Below, in pieces: positions 39,048 to 45,794 of a stretch of DNA of 45,794 nt. The stretch is from Pseudomonadota bacterium (GTDB lineage Bacteria; Desulfobacterota; Binatia; UBA12015), in NCBI GenBank assembly GCA_005777805.1, contig SXLG01000123.1, positions 1-45,794 on the forward strand, given 5' to 3'. The position numbers and the translations under genes are program-made. Numbering within the stretch: the stretch's first letter is position 1; each line of letters starts with the position of its first letter. The notes below the pieces were generated by a model, which had not been told where the DNA came from, made no database searches, and was given only the letters and a program-made list of their open reading frames with translations.

Positions 39048-39431
39048 CTCGTGATCCCGCAGGCCCGGGCGCGGGGTTCACCGGCCCGGTGCGAGCTATA
39101 GGCCACCCCGGTGCTGCGGTCGAGCCATCGGCGCCCCCCTCCAGGTCAGATTTGCCCACCGGACGGCAGCATGACGACCGTTCGCAACGCGGCCGCGGCT
39201 CAAGCCCGCCGCGCCCGGGATCGCTGGCAACAGAGGCCGGTCAAACTCACCGCGAGAGTCCTGCCGACCGACAACTCGACCGCCAGATTTCGACAGAGGA
39301 TTCGTCCGCTCCGGGCTTCGGACAGCCCGCGCGCGCCAAGAGCCGGCTCCATGGCCCTCCACAAGTACTGGTCTTTGGACGCGGCTGTTGACATGATACC
39401 CGCGGAACAGCGGGTAGCCGGAAGATCATAC
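39048..39431. promoter_or_regulatory. Divergent region upstream of the sensor kinase
   Basis: The 384 bp separate the acetyltransferase from the kinase. A TTGACA lies at 39388-39393 and a perfect 7-bp hairpin TACCCGC-ggaaca-GCGGGTA at 39397-39416. No matching -10 is at normal distance from the TTGACA. A TATAGG at about 39096 might serve the other direction. The frame open across the region is in a noticeably less GC-rich stretch from 39420 onward, so I do not count it as coding. Confidence 0.35.
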
Positions 39432-41264
39432 GTGTCGAATCCCCCATCGAAATCAAGCTTAACGACGCACCTCGGCTCTCGGCCGAGGGCGCTCGCTCTC
39501 CCGGCCGTGCCCGGCGTCCTCACCGGGCTGCGGCTCATCACGGCCAACATGCTGCTCGCGGCAGGATGGTTCGTGCTTGCCATCGCGACCGCGCCACCGG
39601 CCGCGCCTCGGACCTCGGTCGCGCTGATCTACCTCTCACCCGGTCTCGGTCTCGGCTGCGTACTGGCCTTCGGACGCCAGCTCGGGCCAGGCATCGCGCT
39701 CGGGGCGCTGGTCACGGGCATGTGGCGCGAGATGCCGCTCGCGTGGCTGGCGATGGTCACGCTCGCAGCACCGCTACAAGCTCTCGTCTGCGCCCGACTG
39801 CTGCGCGCCGAGCGGCCCTTCGCTCACATCTCGACAACAGCGTCGGCGCTTCGTTTCTTTTTGGTGACGTTGCTGCCGGCCCCACTGATCGTGCTGATCC
39901 CGCTGCTTCCAATTGCGATCCTGGGGGGTTTGATGCCGGGGGCGGTGCCGCCCCAGGTGGCGACAGCCGTCAGTCCGGAAGTGGTGGTGGCGAGCTGGCT
40001 CGGATTGGCCTTCGGCCTGCAAATCGTTGCGCCGGCCGTACTGGTCCTGGCCGACCGGGACGAGCGCACACGCCTCTGGGAGACACCGTGGCGCACGGTC
40101 ACGGTCGCCGTCGTTGCGCCCGTCGTCGTGGGCCTGGCCCTGCTTGCGCCTGGCTTGACCCCCCTGACGCGCACGTTGGCCCTACTGCTGCCCGCCGCTG
40201 TGCTGGCCTTAGCCGCCCTGCAACTGCCCGCCAGCGGACTTGCGCTGACTTCGACCGTCCTCCTGGGCACGACCCTGATCGCCAGGGCGCAGAGCAGCAG
40301 CTTCCCGCCGGGCCTGCCCTTCGACGTCCTCGAGATCCTTGGCTTCTGGGCAGGGGCCACGTTCTGCGTCCTGAGCCTCACCATGGTTGCGATCTTCGCG
40401 GAGCGCGAATCCTTGCAGCACAAGATGGACGACGAGCGGCGGCTGACCCTTGCTCAGCTCGCCCGTCGTGCCGAGTTCTTGGCGGTCCTGAGCCACGAGC
40501 TGCGCACGCCGCTCAATTCGGTACTGCTCGCAGTCGATCTGCTGATCGAGAGCACGCTCGACGCCGAACAACGCGATCTTGCCGATACGGTCGCACGCGC
40601 GGGGGACTCGTTGCGGGCGCTGATCGACGACAGCCTAGCCCTGTCGCGCGCCGAGAACCGGCGGGTCGAGATCCATTCGCGCCCGACTTTGCTGCACGAG
40701 TTGCTGGAGGAGGTCGCCGTGGTCCTCGGCGAGCCCGCCCGACGCCGTGGCCTCACCATCCGGCTGGACGCAGCCCCCGACATCCCTCAGCCCTTCGCGA
40801 CGGATCCCAACCTGGTGCGCCGCGTGCTGCTGAACCTGGTCGGCAACGCGGTCAAGTATGGCAGCCCCGGCGAAATCCTGCTGCAGGCCCGCACCGAACC
40901 GGTTGCGCCCCCACATGCCAAGGCAGATTCAGACGGGGCGACAGGCGCCACGATCCGGAGCCTCCGAAATCTTGCGTCGCCGAGCCGCGTCGGGATACGG
41001 CTCGAGATCGCCGACGACGGGCCGGGAATCCCGGCCGAGCGGCAGGCCGACATCTTTGAACCCTTCGCGCGACTCGAAGAGGAGAAGCTCGACCATACCC
41101 TCGTGCCCGGGGGTGGGACCGGTCTCGGCCTCGCGATCACCCGCGAGCTGGTGCACCACCTGGGCGGCCAGATCGGGGTCCGTGACCGAGACCACCAACC
41201 CGGCACTGTTTTTTGGGTGGTCCTGCCCCCGCGGCCGGACGACACGAACGCCCCGGGCGCCTGA
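39432..41264 (+). CDS. MASE1-like membrane sensor histidine kinase
   Basis: A protein of about 610 residues. The N-terminal about 300 residues contain eight or so transmembrane helices of MASE1-type (SVALIYLSPGLGLGCVLAFG, GPGIALGALVTGM). The cytoplasmic kinase follows: H-box EFLAVLSHELRTPLNSVLLAVDLL, N-box NLVRRVLLNLVGNAVKYG, then IADDGPGIPAERQ, GTGLGLAITRELV. No receiver domain or partner regulator is adjacent, so it is an orphan. I choose the GTG at 39432, preceded by CGGAAG; several upstream ATGs in the ORF track would add a basic tail without family resemblance. It converges on the M3 peptidase gene; the short gap between is AT-rich in part. Confidence 0.85.
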   Translation: MSNPPSKSSLTTHLGSRPRALALPAVPGVLTGLRLITANMLLAAGWFVLAIATAPPAAPRTSVALIYLSPGLGLGCVLAFGRQLGPGIALGALVTGMWREMPLAWLAMVTLAAPLQALVCARLLRAERPFAHISTTASALRFFLVTLLPAPLIVLIPLLPIAILGGLMPGAVPPQVATAVSPEVVVASWLGLAFGLQIVAPAVLVLADRDERTRLWETPWRTVTVAVVAPVVVGLALLAPGLTPLTRTLALLLPAAVLALAALQLPASGLALTSTVLLGTTLIARAQSSSFPPGLPFDVLEILGFWAGATFCVLSLTMVAIFAERESLQHKMDDERRLTLAQLARRAEFLAVLSHELRTPLNSVLLAVDLLIESTLDAEQRDLADTVARAGDSLRALIDDSLALSRAENRRVEIHSRPTLLHELLEEVAVVLGEPARRRGLTIRLDAAPDIPQPFATDPNLVRRVLLNLVGNAVKYGSPGEILLQARTEPVAPPHAKADSDGATGATIRSLRNLASPSRVGIRLEIADDGPGIPAERQADIFEPFARLEEEKLDHTLVPGGGTGLGLAITRELVHHLGGQIGVRDRDHQPGTVFWVVLPPRPDDTNAPGA

Positions 41265-41371
41265 CCGCGCCGCCGGCATGGACCGGCCGTCGCGCCCGTC
41301 AAATCATATAAATCCGTACCGGCCCGGCGGCGTTCGTCATGCTCGGCGCGTCCGGGCGTCCCGCTCGGCCT

Positions 41372-43426
41372 TCACTCCGTCGCAAGACCAGTGTGCCGGA
41401 GCAGAGCGTCGACCGTTGGTGCGCGGCCACGGAACGCCGCGAAAACCTCGAGCGGCGGCCGGCTGCCACCGAGCGCCAGCACGGTCTCGCGATAGCGCCG
41501 GCCGGTCGCGCGCATGGCCTCGGGATCGTCAAGCCCCGCCTCCTCGAAAGCCGCGAAAGCATCGGCGGAGAGCACCTCGGCCCATTTGTAGCGGTAGTAG
41601 CCCGCGGCGTATCCGCCCGCGAAAATGTGCGCGAACGAGCACAGGAATCGATCCTCGAGGATCGGTGGAATCAATGTGGTCCGGGCCGCGATCCGGCGCT
41701 GCAGCGCGAAGAGAGTCTCCTCGCCCGCGGGATCGAAAGCGTGATGGAGGGCCAGGTCTGTGCAAGCAAAATAGATCTGGCGCAGCATATCCGAACCGGC
41801 GCGGAAGGTGCGCGCCGCACGGATCCTCTCGAAGAGCTCGTCGGGCAACGGCTCGCCGGTCTCGACATGACACGAGAGGCCGAGCAGCGTCTCGCGCTGC
41901 GTGAGCCAGTTCTCCATGAACTGACTCGGCAGCTCGACTGCGTCCCACTCGACGTTACGGATGCCGGCCGCCATCGGCTCGTCGACGCGCGTCAACATGT
42001 GTTGCAGGCCATGGCCGAATTCGTGGAAGAGGGTTTCGACTTCGTCGAGACTCATCAAGGAGGGCCGGCCGTCGACGGGCGGCGTCTGGTTGCAGATCAG
42101 GTAGGCCACCGGCAGCCGGCCGGGGACCCGCCCGACGCACTCGTCCATCCAGGCACCGCCACGCTTCTCGGCGGGCCGGCTGTAGGGGTCGAGAAAGAAA
42201 CCAGCGATTGGCTCGCCACTCTCCAGATCCTTGACGCGGAAGAAGCGCACATCGGGATGCCAGACTGCCACCGTGCCATCGGCAGCCTCGATCGCGATCC
42301 CGAAGAGACGGCTGGCAAGTGCGATCAGACCGTCGAGCACGCCCGGCAGCGGAAAGTACGGCCGCAGGATCTCGTCGCTGGTTTCGAAGCGCTGCTCGCG
42401 CAAGCGCTCGGCCCAGTAGCCGACATCCCAGGGCTGCAGGTCCCCGGCCTCGAGAGAACCCGCTTCGCGCGCCAGCGTGCGCAGATCATCGAGATCGCGT
42501 CGCGCCGCCTGCCACGATGCGGTGCGAAGTTGCTCGAGCATGCGCTCGACCGTCGCGACATCGCCCGCCATCTTCGTCGAGAGCGAGAGCGCTGCGTAAT
42601 CCGCGAAGCCGAGCAGGGCCGCCTGCTCGCGCCGCAGGCCAAGGATGGAGACCATCAACGCAGAATTGTCAGCCGCCCCCGTGCTCGCGCGCGTGACGTG
42701 CGCCCGATAGAGCCGCTCGCGCAGGTCGCGATGAGCGGCGTGCTGGAGGAAAGGCCCGGCACTCGGGGCATCGAGGGTGATCCGCCACGGACCGTGCGCG
42801 GGCGTCGCCCCGGTGTGGCCTGCTTCCCGCGCCGACTGCGCCGCCAGCTCGCGCGCCGCACCGGGCAGGCCCGCCACCTCGGCCTCGCTCGTGAGCACCA
42901 GCGCGAAGGCCTTGGTCGCGTCGAGGACGTGATTCGAGAACTCGGTCGCCGCCTCGGCGAGCTCCGTCGCGATCGCGTTGAACCGGGCGCGGGCCTCGCC
43001 GTGGAGCGCCACACCCGCGTGCTCGGCATCGCGCACCAGAATGTCGAGGATCCGCCGCCGGGTCGGGTCGGTCTCCGTCCCCGCATCGCGCAGCATCCGC
43101 ACCGCCTCGTAGACCGGGCGGCTCTGGCCCATCCGAAGCGAGAACGCGACCACCTCGGGCTGCACCTCGGTGTGCGCGGCACGCAACGCCTCGGAGTTGC
43201 GCACGCCCAGCATGTGGTGGACCAGCCCCCAGTGTCGGGACAGCCGCTCGCCGATCTCCTCCAGCGGCACGACCAGCGCCTGCCAATCGGGGCGCACCGC
43301 CGCTTCGAGCCGTACGAAATCAACCTCGCACTCGGCGATGAGGGCTCGCATCTCGCCGACCACCCTTGCCGGGTCGAACGTGACGAAGTCGGGAGTCTCG
43401 AAGATCCTCCCCTGCGGATCGGACAT
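41372..43426 (-). CDS. M3-family oligopeptidase (oligopeptidase A-like)
   Basis: A zinc metallopeptidase of about 684 residues, mostly helical, cytoplasmic. The catalytic signature HEFGHGLQHML is present about 460 residues in, and the third zinc ligand Glu lies some 28 residues on, near NVEWDAVELPSQFMENWL. The length is typical of OpdA/PrlC-like enzymes, which degrade short peptides including signal-peptide fragments. The ATG at 43426 overlaps the upstream peroxiredoxin stop by one base (TGATG), so the two are translationally coupled. The ORF-track start at 43531 would overlap the peroxiredoxin by about 105 bp. Confidence 0.93.
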   Translation of the reverse strand: MSDPQGRIFETPDFVTFDPARVVGEMRALIAECEVDFVRLEAAVRPDWQALVVPLEEIGERLSRHWGLVHHMLGVRNSEALRAAHTEVQPEVVAFSLRMGQSRPVYEAVRMLRDAGTETDPTRRRILDILVRDAEHAGVALHGEARARFNAIATELAEAATEFSNHVLDATKAFALVLTSEAEVAGLPGAARELAAQSAREAGHTGATPAHGPWRITLDAPSAGPFLQHAAHRDLRERLYRAHVTRASTGAADNSALMVSILGLRREQAALLGFADYAALSLSTKMAGDVATVERMLEQLRTASWQAARRDLDDLRTLAREAGSLEAGDLQPWDVGYWAERLREQRFETSDEILRPYFPLPGVLDGLIALASRLFGIAIEAADGTVAVWHPDVRFFRVKDLESGEPIAGFFLDPYSRPAEKRGGAWMDECVGRVPGRLPVAYLICNQTPPVDGRPSLMSLDEVETLFHEFGHGLQHMLTRVDEPMAAGIRNVEWDAVELPSQFMENWLTQRETLLGLSCHVETGEPLPDELFERIRAARTFRAGSDMLRQIYFACTDLALHHAFDPAGEETLFALQRRIAARTTLIPPILEDRFLCSFAHIFAGGYAAGYYRYKWAEVLSADAFAAFEEAGLDDPEAMRATGRRYRETVLALGGSRPPLEVFAAFRGRAPTVDALLRHTGLATE

Positions 43427-44058
43427 CAGGAAGGCTGACGGACGATGCGCAAGTAGGGTTTCTTCGTCTCCCAGCCGCCCGGGAACTTCGCCTTCGCGTC
43501 CGCGTCGGAGAGCGCGGGCACGATGATGCAATCGTCGCCGCGCTGCCAGTTCACCGGCGTCGCGACCTGGTGGCGGGCCGTGAGCTGCAACGAATCGATT
43601 GCGCGCAGGATCTCGTCAAAATTGCGCCCGGTGCTCGCCGGATAAGTGAGCGTGAGCTTCACCTTCTTGTCGGGGCCAATGACGTAGACCGTCCGCACGG
43701 TGAGCGAGTCGAGCGCGTTGGGATGGATCATGTCGTAGAGCTCGGCCACCTTGCGCTCGGGATCGCCGATCATGGGGTAGTTCGGAGCCGTGCCCTGCGT
43801 CTCGGCGATGTCCCTGGACCAGCGCACGTGATCCTCGACCGAATCCACCGACAAGCCGATGACCTTGACGCCCCGCTCGTCGAACTCTGGCTTGATACGC
43901 GCCATGTAGCCCAGCTCGGTGGTGCAGACCGGCGTGAAATCTTTGGGGTGCGAAAAGAGGACGCACCAGCCGTTGCCGATCCATTCGTGAAAACGGATCG
44001 TTCCATCGGTCGTCTGCGCCGTGAAGTCGGGCGCCACATCTCCCAGACGAATTGCCAT
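43426..44058 (-). CDS. 1-Cys peroxiredoxin (Prx6 type)
   Basis: A 210-residue peroxiredoxin. The catalytic PxxxTxxC motif appears as PKDFTPVCTTELGYMA around residue 40. The long C-terminal region (YPASTGRNFDEILRAIDSLQL, PVNWQRGDDCIIVP) is that of Prx6/1-Cys enzymes, which reduce hydroperoxides and alkyl peroxides in the cytoplasm. A further Cys occurs in GDDCIIVP; in the subgroup this is not usually a resolving Cys. The ATG at 44058 has GGAGGA at normal distance. It is the first gene of a two-gene unit with the M3 peptidase. The 220 bp upstream hold no other gene. Confidence 0.95.
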   Translation of the reverse strand: MAIRLGDVAPDFTAQTTDGTIRFHEWIGNGWCVLFSHPKDFTPVCTTELGYMARIKPEFDERGVKVIGLSVDSVEDHVRWSRDIAETQGTAPNYPMIGDPERKVAELYDMIHPNALDSLTVRTVYVIGPDKKVKLTLTYPASTGRNFDEILRAIDSLQLTARHQVATPVNWQRGDDCIIVPALSDADAKAKFPGGWETKKPYLRIVRQPS

Positions 44059-44278
44059 TTCCCTGTCCTCCTTGTGTGCCTGTCGATCGGGCTAGCCCAG
44101 CGCCCGGACTGCGGCAAGACAGCCGGCGACGGCTGCCGAGCTACGCGCGATCCCTCTGCGGTCACGGCCGGCGGGCGGCGCAGGGGCCACCGCTTCGCCT
44201 TCGCTGCGCTGCGGACTGCGGTCCAGAAGCACGCGCTCGGCATGGACACCCACGGCGCAGAGCGACGGAGCGATCGCC

Positions 44279-45794
44279 TCAGGAGCCGAGCAACTCGTCG
44301 AGACGCGCGCGCAGCTCGTCGCTCACCTCGCCAAGCGCGGGGTCGGAAGCACGATTGGTGAGTTCGAAGGGATCGTTCTCGAGGTCGTAGAGCTCTTCCG
44401 TCACGCCGCTGCTCGCGTCGGTCTCGATCCATTTCCAGCGCGCCGTGCGCAGCGCCCGATTGGGGCGGGTGAAGAACTCGCCGGGCGACTGTACGAGCAC
44501 CGCGTCACGCTCCGGTCCCCCCGCGCCGAGCGCACCGACGAGGTCGATGCCGTCGGGCACGTGACCATTCACACCGGCGGCGGCCGCCACCGTCGCGGTG
44601 ATGTCGGGCATGGCCACCAGTCGGTCTTGCACGCGCTTCCCCGGAGGATCGAACATCGGCCAGCGCATGAGGAGGGGAATGCGGATCGATTCTTCGTAGG
44701 ACGACCACTTGGCCGGCAGCCAGTGTTCGCCCCAGTGGATGCCGTGATCGGAGAGGTAGAGCACCAGCGTCTGGTCGCTGATCCCGGCGATCTCGAGCGC
44801 GTCGTCGATCGACGCCACCGCCTCGTCGACCGCGAGCAGCGTTTCCAACTCGGCCTGGCGGAGCACATCGCGCTCCGCTGTCGCGTCAGCGCCGTGCAGA
44901 ACCCGCCACGAACTCACCCAGGCAGGCTTGTCGCCGAGATCGGCTTCGTGCCAATTCGGCGGCCGCCACGGCGCGAGACCGGCCAACGCACCGACGTGCC
45001 TCTCGGCCGGCGTCGCCGGCACGTGCGGCGCGAAGGGCGCGACGACAAGCAGAAAGGGCACGGAAGCGCTCCCCCGCACGAAGGCCGCGGCTTGCTCGCC
45101 CAGCAGATCGGTCGAGTAGGTGGAGAGCGGCATCGAAGTGAAGAAGCCCTGCAGGCTCGCCTCGAAACCGTAGTACCCGCCCCCGGCGCCACCGAGGAAG
45201 ACGTTCCAGTTGGTCCAGCCTGCGGGCACCACCGCACCGAGTGTCTCGGGCAAGTTTGTATACTTGCCCAGAATCCCGTTGCGATACCCCGCCGCCGCGA
45301 GCCAGGCCGCGAGCGTATCCTGCTGGTCGAAGCCGAGCGGCGCTGCCGCGGGTTGGTGGTGGGGCAGGCGGCCACTCATCAAGGTGGCGCGGCTCGGTGC
45401 GCAGACCGGGCTGGTCGCAAAGGCATTCGCGAAACGGCTGCCGCGCGCAGCGATCCGCGCGAGCGTCTCGGGCATGAAGTCGAGCGCATCGGCGCGCTGG
45501 TCGTCAGTGATGACCAGCACCACATTCGGGTGGAGAGCCTCGGGTGCCACGGCGTCGACAGCCTGCTCGAGAGTCGCGCGGAGACAGCGCAGCGCGGCGG
45601 GGACCGCGACGAGGCCGCCGGGCGCGCCGGCGTCACAGCCCCGGCCGAGTCGCGGCAGCGCTCCGACGCCCGGATCGCTCTCCACCCGCACCGCGCCGCA
45701 GCGCGCGCTCACCGTTGTGAAGGCCACCGCACCCTGGGTGGCGCGGCGCTGGCGCAAGCGTTCGCCGAGGCGCTGCCGCACGTAGCGGCCCGCG
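44279..45794 (-). CDS. Sulfatase, 5' end beyond the window
   Basis: The C-terminal about 420 residues form an alkaline-phosphatase-fold sulfatase. Metal-binding acids are in VLVITDDQRADAL, the Cys-type formylglycine site is SPVCAPSRATLMSGR, and later motifs are GILGKYTN, YLSDHGIHWGEH and LYDLENDPFELTN. Such enzymes need a formylglycine-generating enzyme or anSME, not in view. The first 85 visible residues (ending LHPNVV) are cysteine-containing and helical and precede the sulfatase start proper, so a longer N-terminal region is likely. The frame stays open to the right edge without a stop, so the GTG at 45781 in the track is probably not the true start. Substrate unknown; secretion cannot be judged without the N-terminus. 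Confidence 0.85.
   Translation of the reverse strand, partial: AGRYVRQRLGERLRQRRATQGAVAFTTVSARCGAVRVESDPGVGALPRLGRGCDAGAPGGLVAVPAALRCLRATLEQAVDAVAPEALHPNVVLVITDDQRADALDFMPETLARIAARGSRFANAFATSPVCAPSRATLMSGRLPHHQPAAAPLGFDQQDTLAAWLAAAGYRNGILGKYTNLPETLGAVVPAGWTNWNVFLGGAGGGYYGFEASLQGFFTSMPLSTYSTDLLGEQAAAFVRGSASVPFLLVVAPFAPHVPATPAERHVGALAGLAPWRPPNWHEADLGDKPAWVSSWRVLHGADATAERDVLRQAELETLLAVDEAVASIDDALEIAGISDQTLVLYLSDHGIHWGEHWLPAKWSSYEESIRIPLLMRWPMFDPPGKRVQDRLVAMPDITATVAAAAGVNGHVPDGIDLVGALGAGGPERDAVLVQSPGEFFTRPNRALRTARWKWIETDASSGVTEELYDLENDPFELTNRASDPALGEVSDELRARLDELLGS

Noticed and set aside
39381-39445. tRNA-like fold with gtcgaatcccc
   Set aside because: The T-loop lacks TTC and the presumed anticodon loop has six bases.

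Overview
The window is about 45.8 kb of very GC-rich, gene-dense bacterial chromosome with long third-position-GC reading frames on both strands. Several secreted proteins carry the short cysteine motifs (CGDG..GE.CDDGN and DG.ACT.D.C) that are common in Myxococcota and other delta-proteobacterial-type lineages such as Binatota. A cytochrome c maturation operon with a Cys-type CcmE points the same way. I therefore infer a free-living Gram-negative bacterium of the former Deltaproteobacteria or a neighbouring phylum; the assignment rests on protein style, not on a marker gene. I saw no tRNA, rRNA, CRISPR array, transposase or phage gene.

Left end (20-3617, minus strand): a tightly packed four-gene operon that looks like phosphonate biosynthesis. 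In transcription order it holds a PEP mutase fused to a nucleotidyltransferase, an unrecognised protein with prenyltransferase/terpene-cyclase-like repeats, and split alpha and beta subunits of a phosphonopyruvate (or sulfopyruvate) decarboxylase. The mutase signature is altered at two positions. The operon may continue beyond the left edge.

4384-17912 (plus strand): two large secreted cysteine-rich proteins, one with a 12-unit 78-bp minisatellite, then a membrane metallophosphoesterase, a ferredoxin fused to a zinc ribbon, a zinc alcohol dehydrogenase and a 988-residue secreted glycosidase-like protein.

18075-25000: a minus-strand ccmE-ccmF-ccmH-ccmI-like operon that ends with an orphan MetRS-tail tRNA-binding protein. 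Divergent from it is uppP, which converges on murF; both serve peptidoglycan precursor metabolism.

25439-31970: a LytS/LytTR two-component pair, a zinc-ribbon/TPR membrane protein, a CDP-alcohol phosphatidyltransferase and a secreted trypsin-like protease carrying the same cysteine modules as the proteins near 4-10 kb.

32143-45794: a three-gene envelope glycosylation operon (two ArnT/GT39-like transferases and a UPF0104 flippase-like protein), nitronate monooxygenase, a relic of an acyl-CoA desaturase, a hexapeptide acetyltransferase, a MASE1-like sensor kinase, a peroxiredoxin-M3 peptidase pair and a sulfatase that runs off the right edge.

A structure that no gene explains recurs in the non-coding DNA. 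At six places there are two (sometimes three) imperfect direct copies of roughly 30-50 bp, spaced about 56-73 bp apart, with a different sequence at each locus. All starts are chosen by eye.
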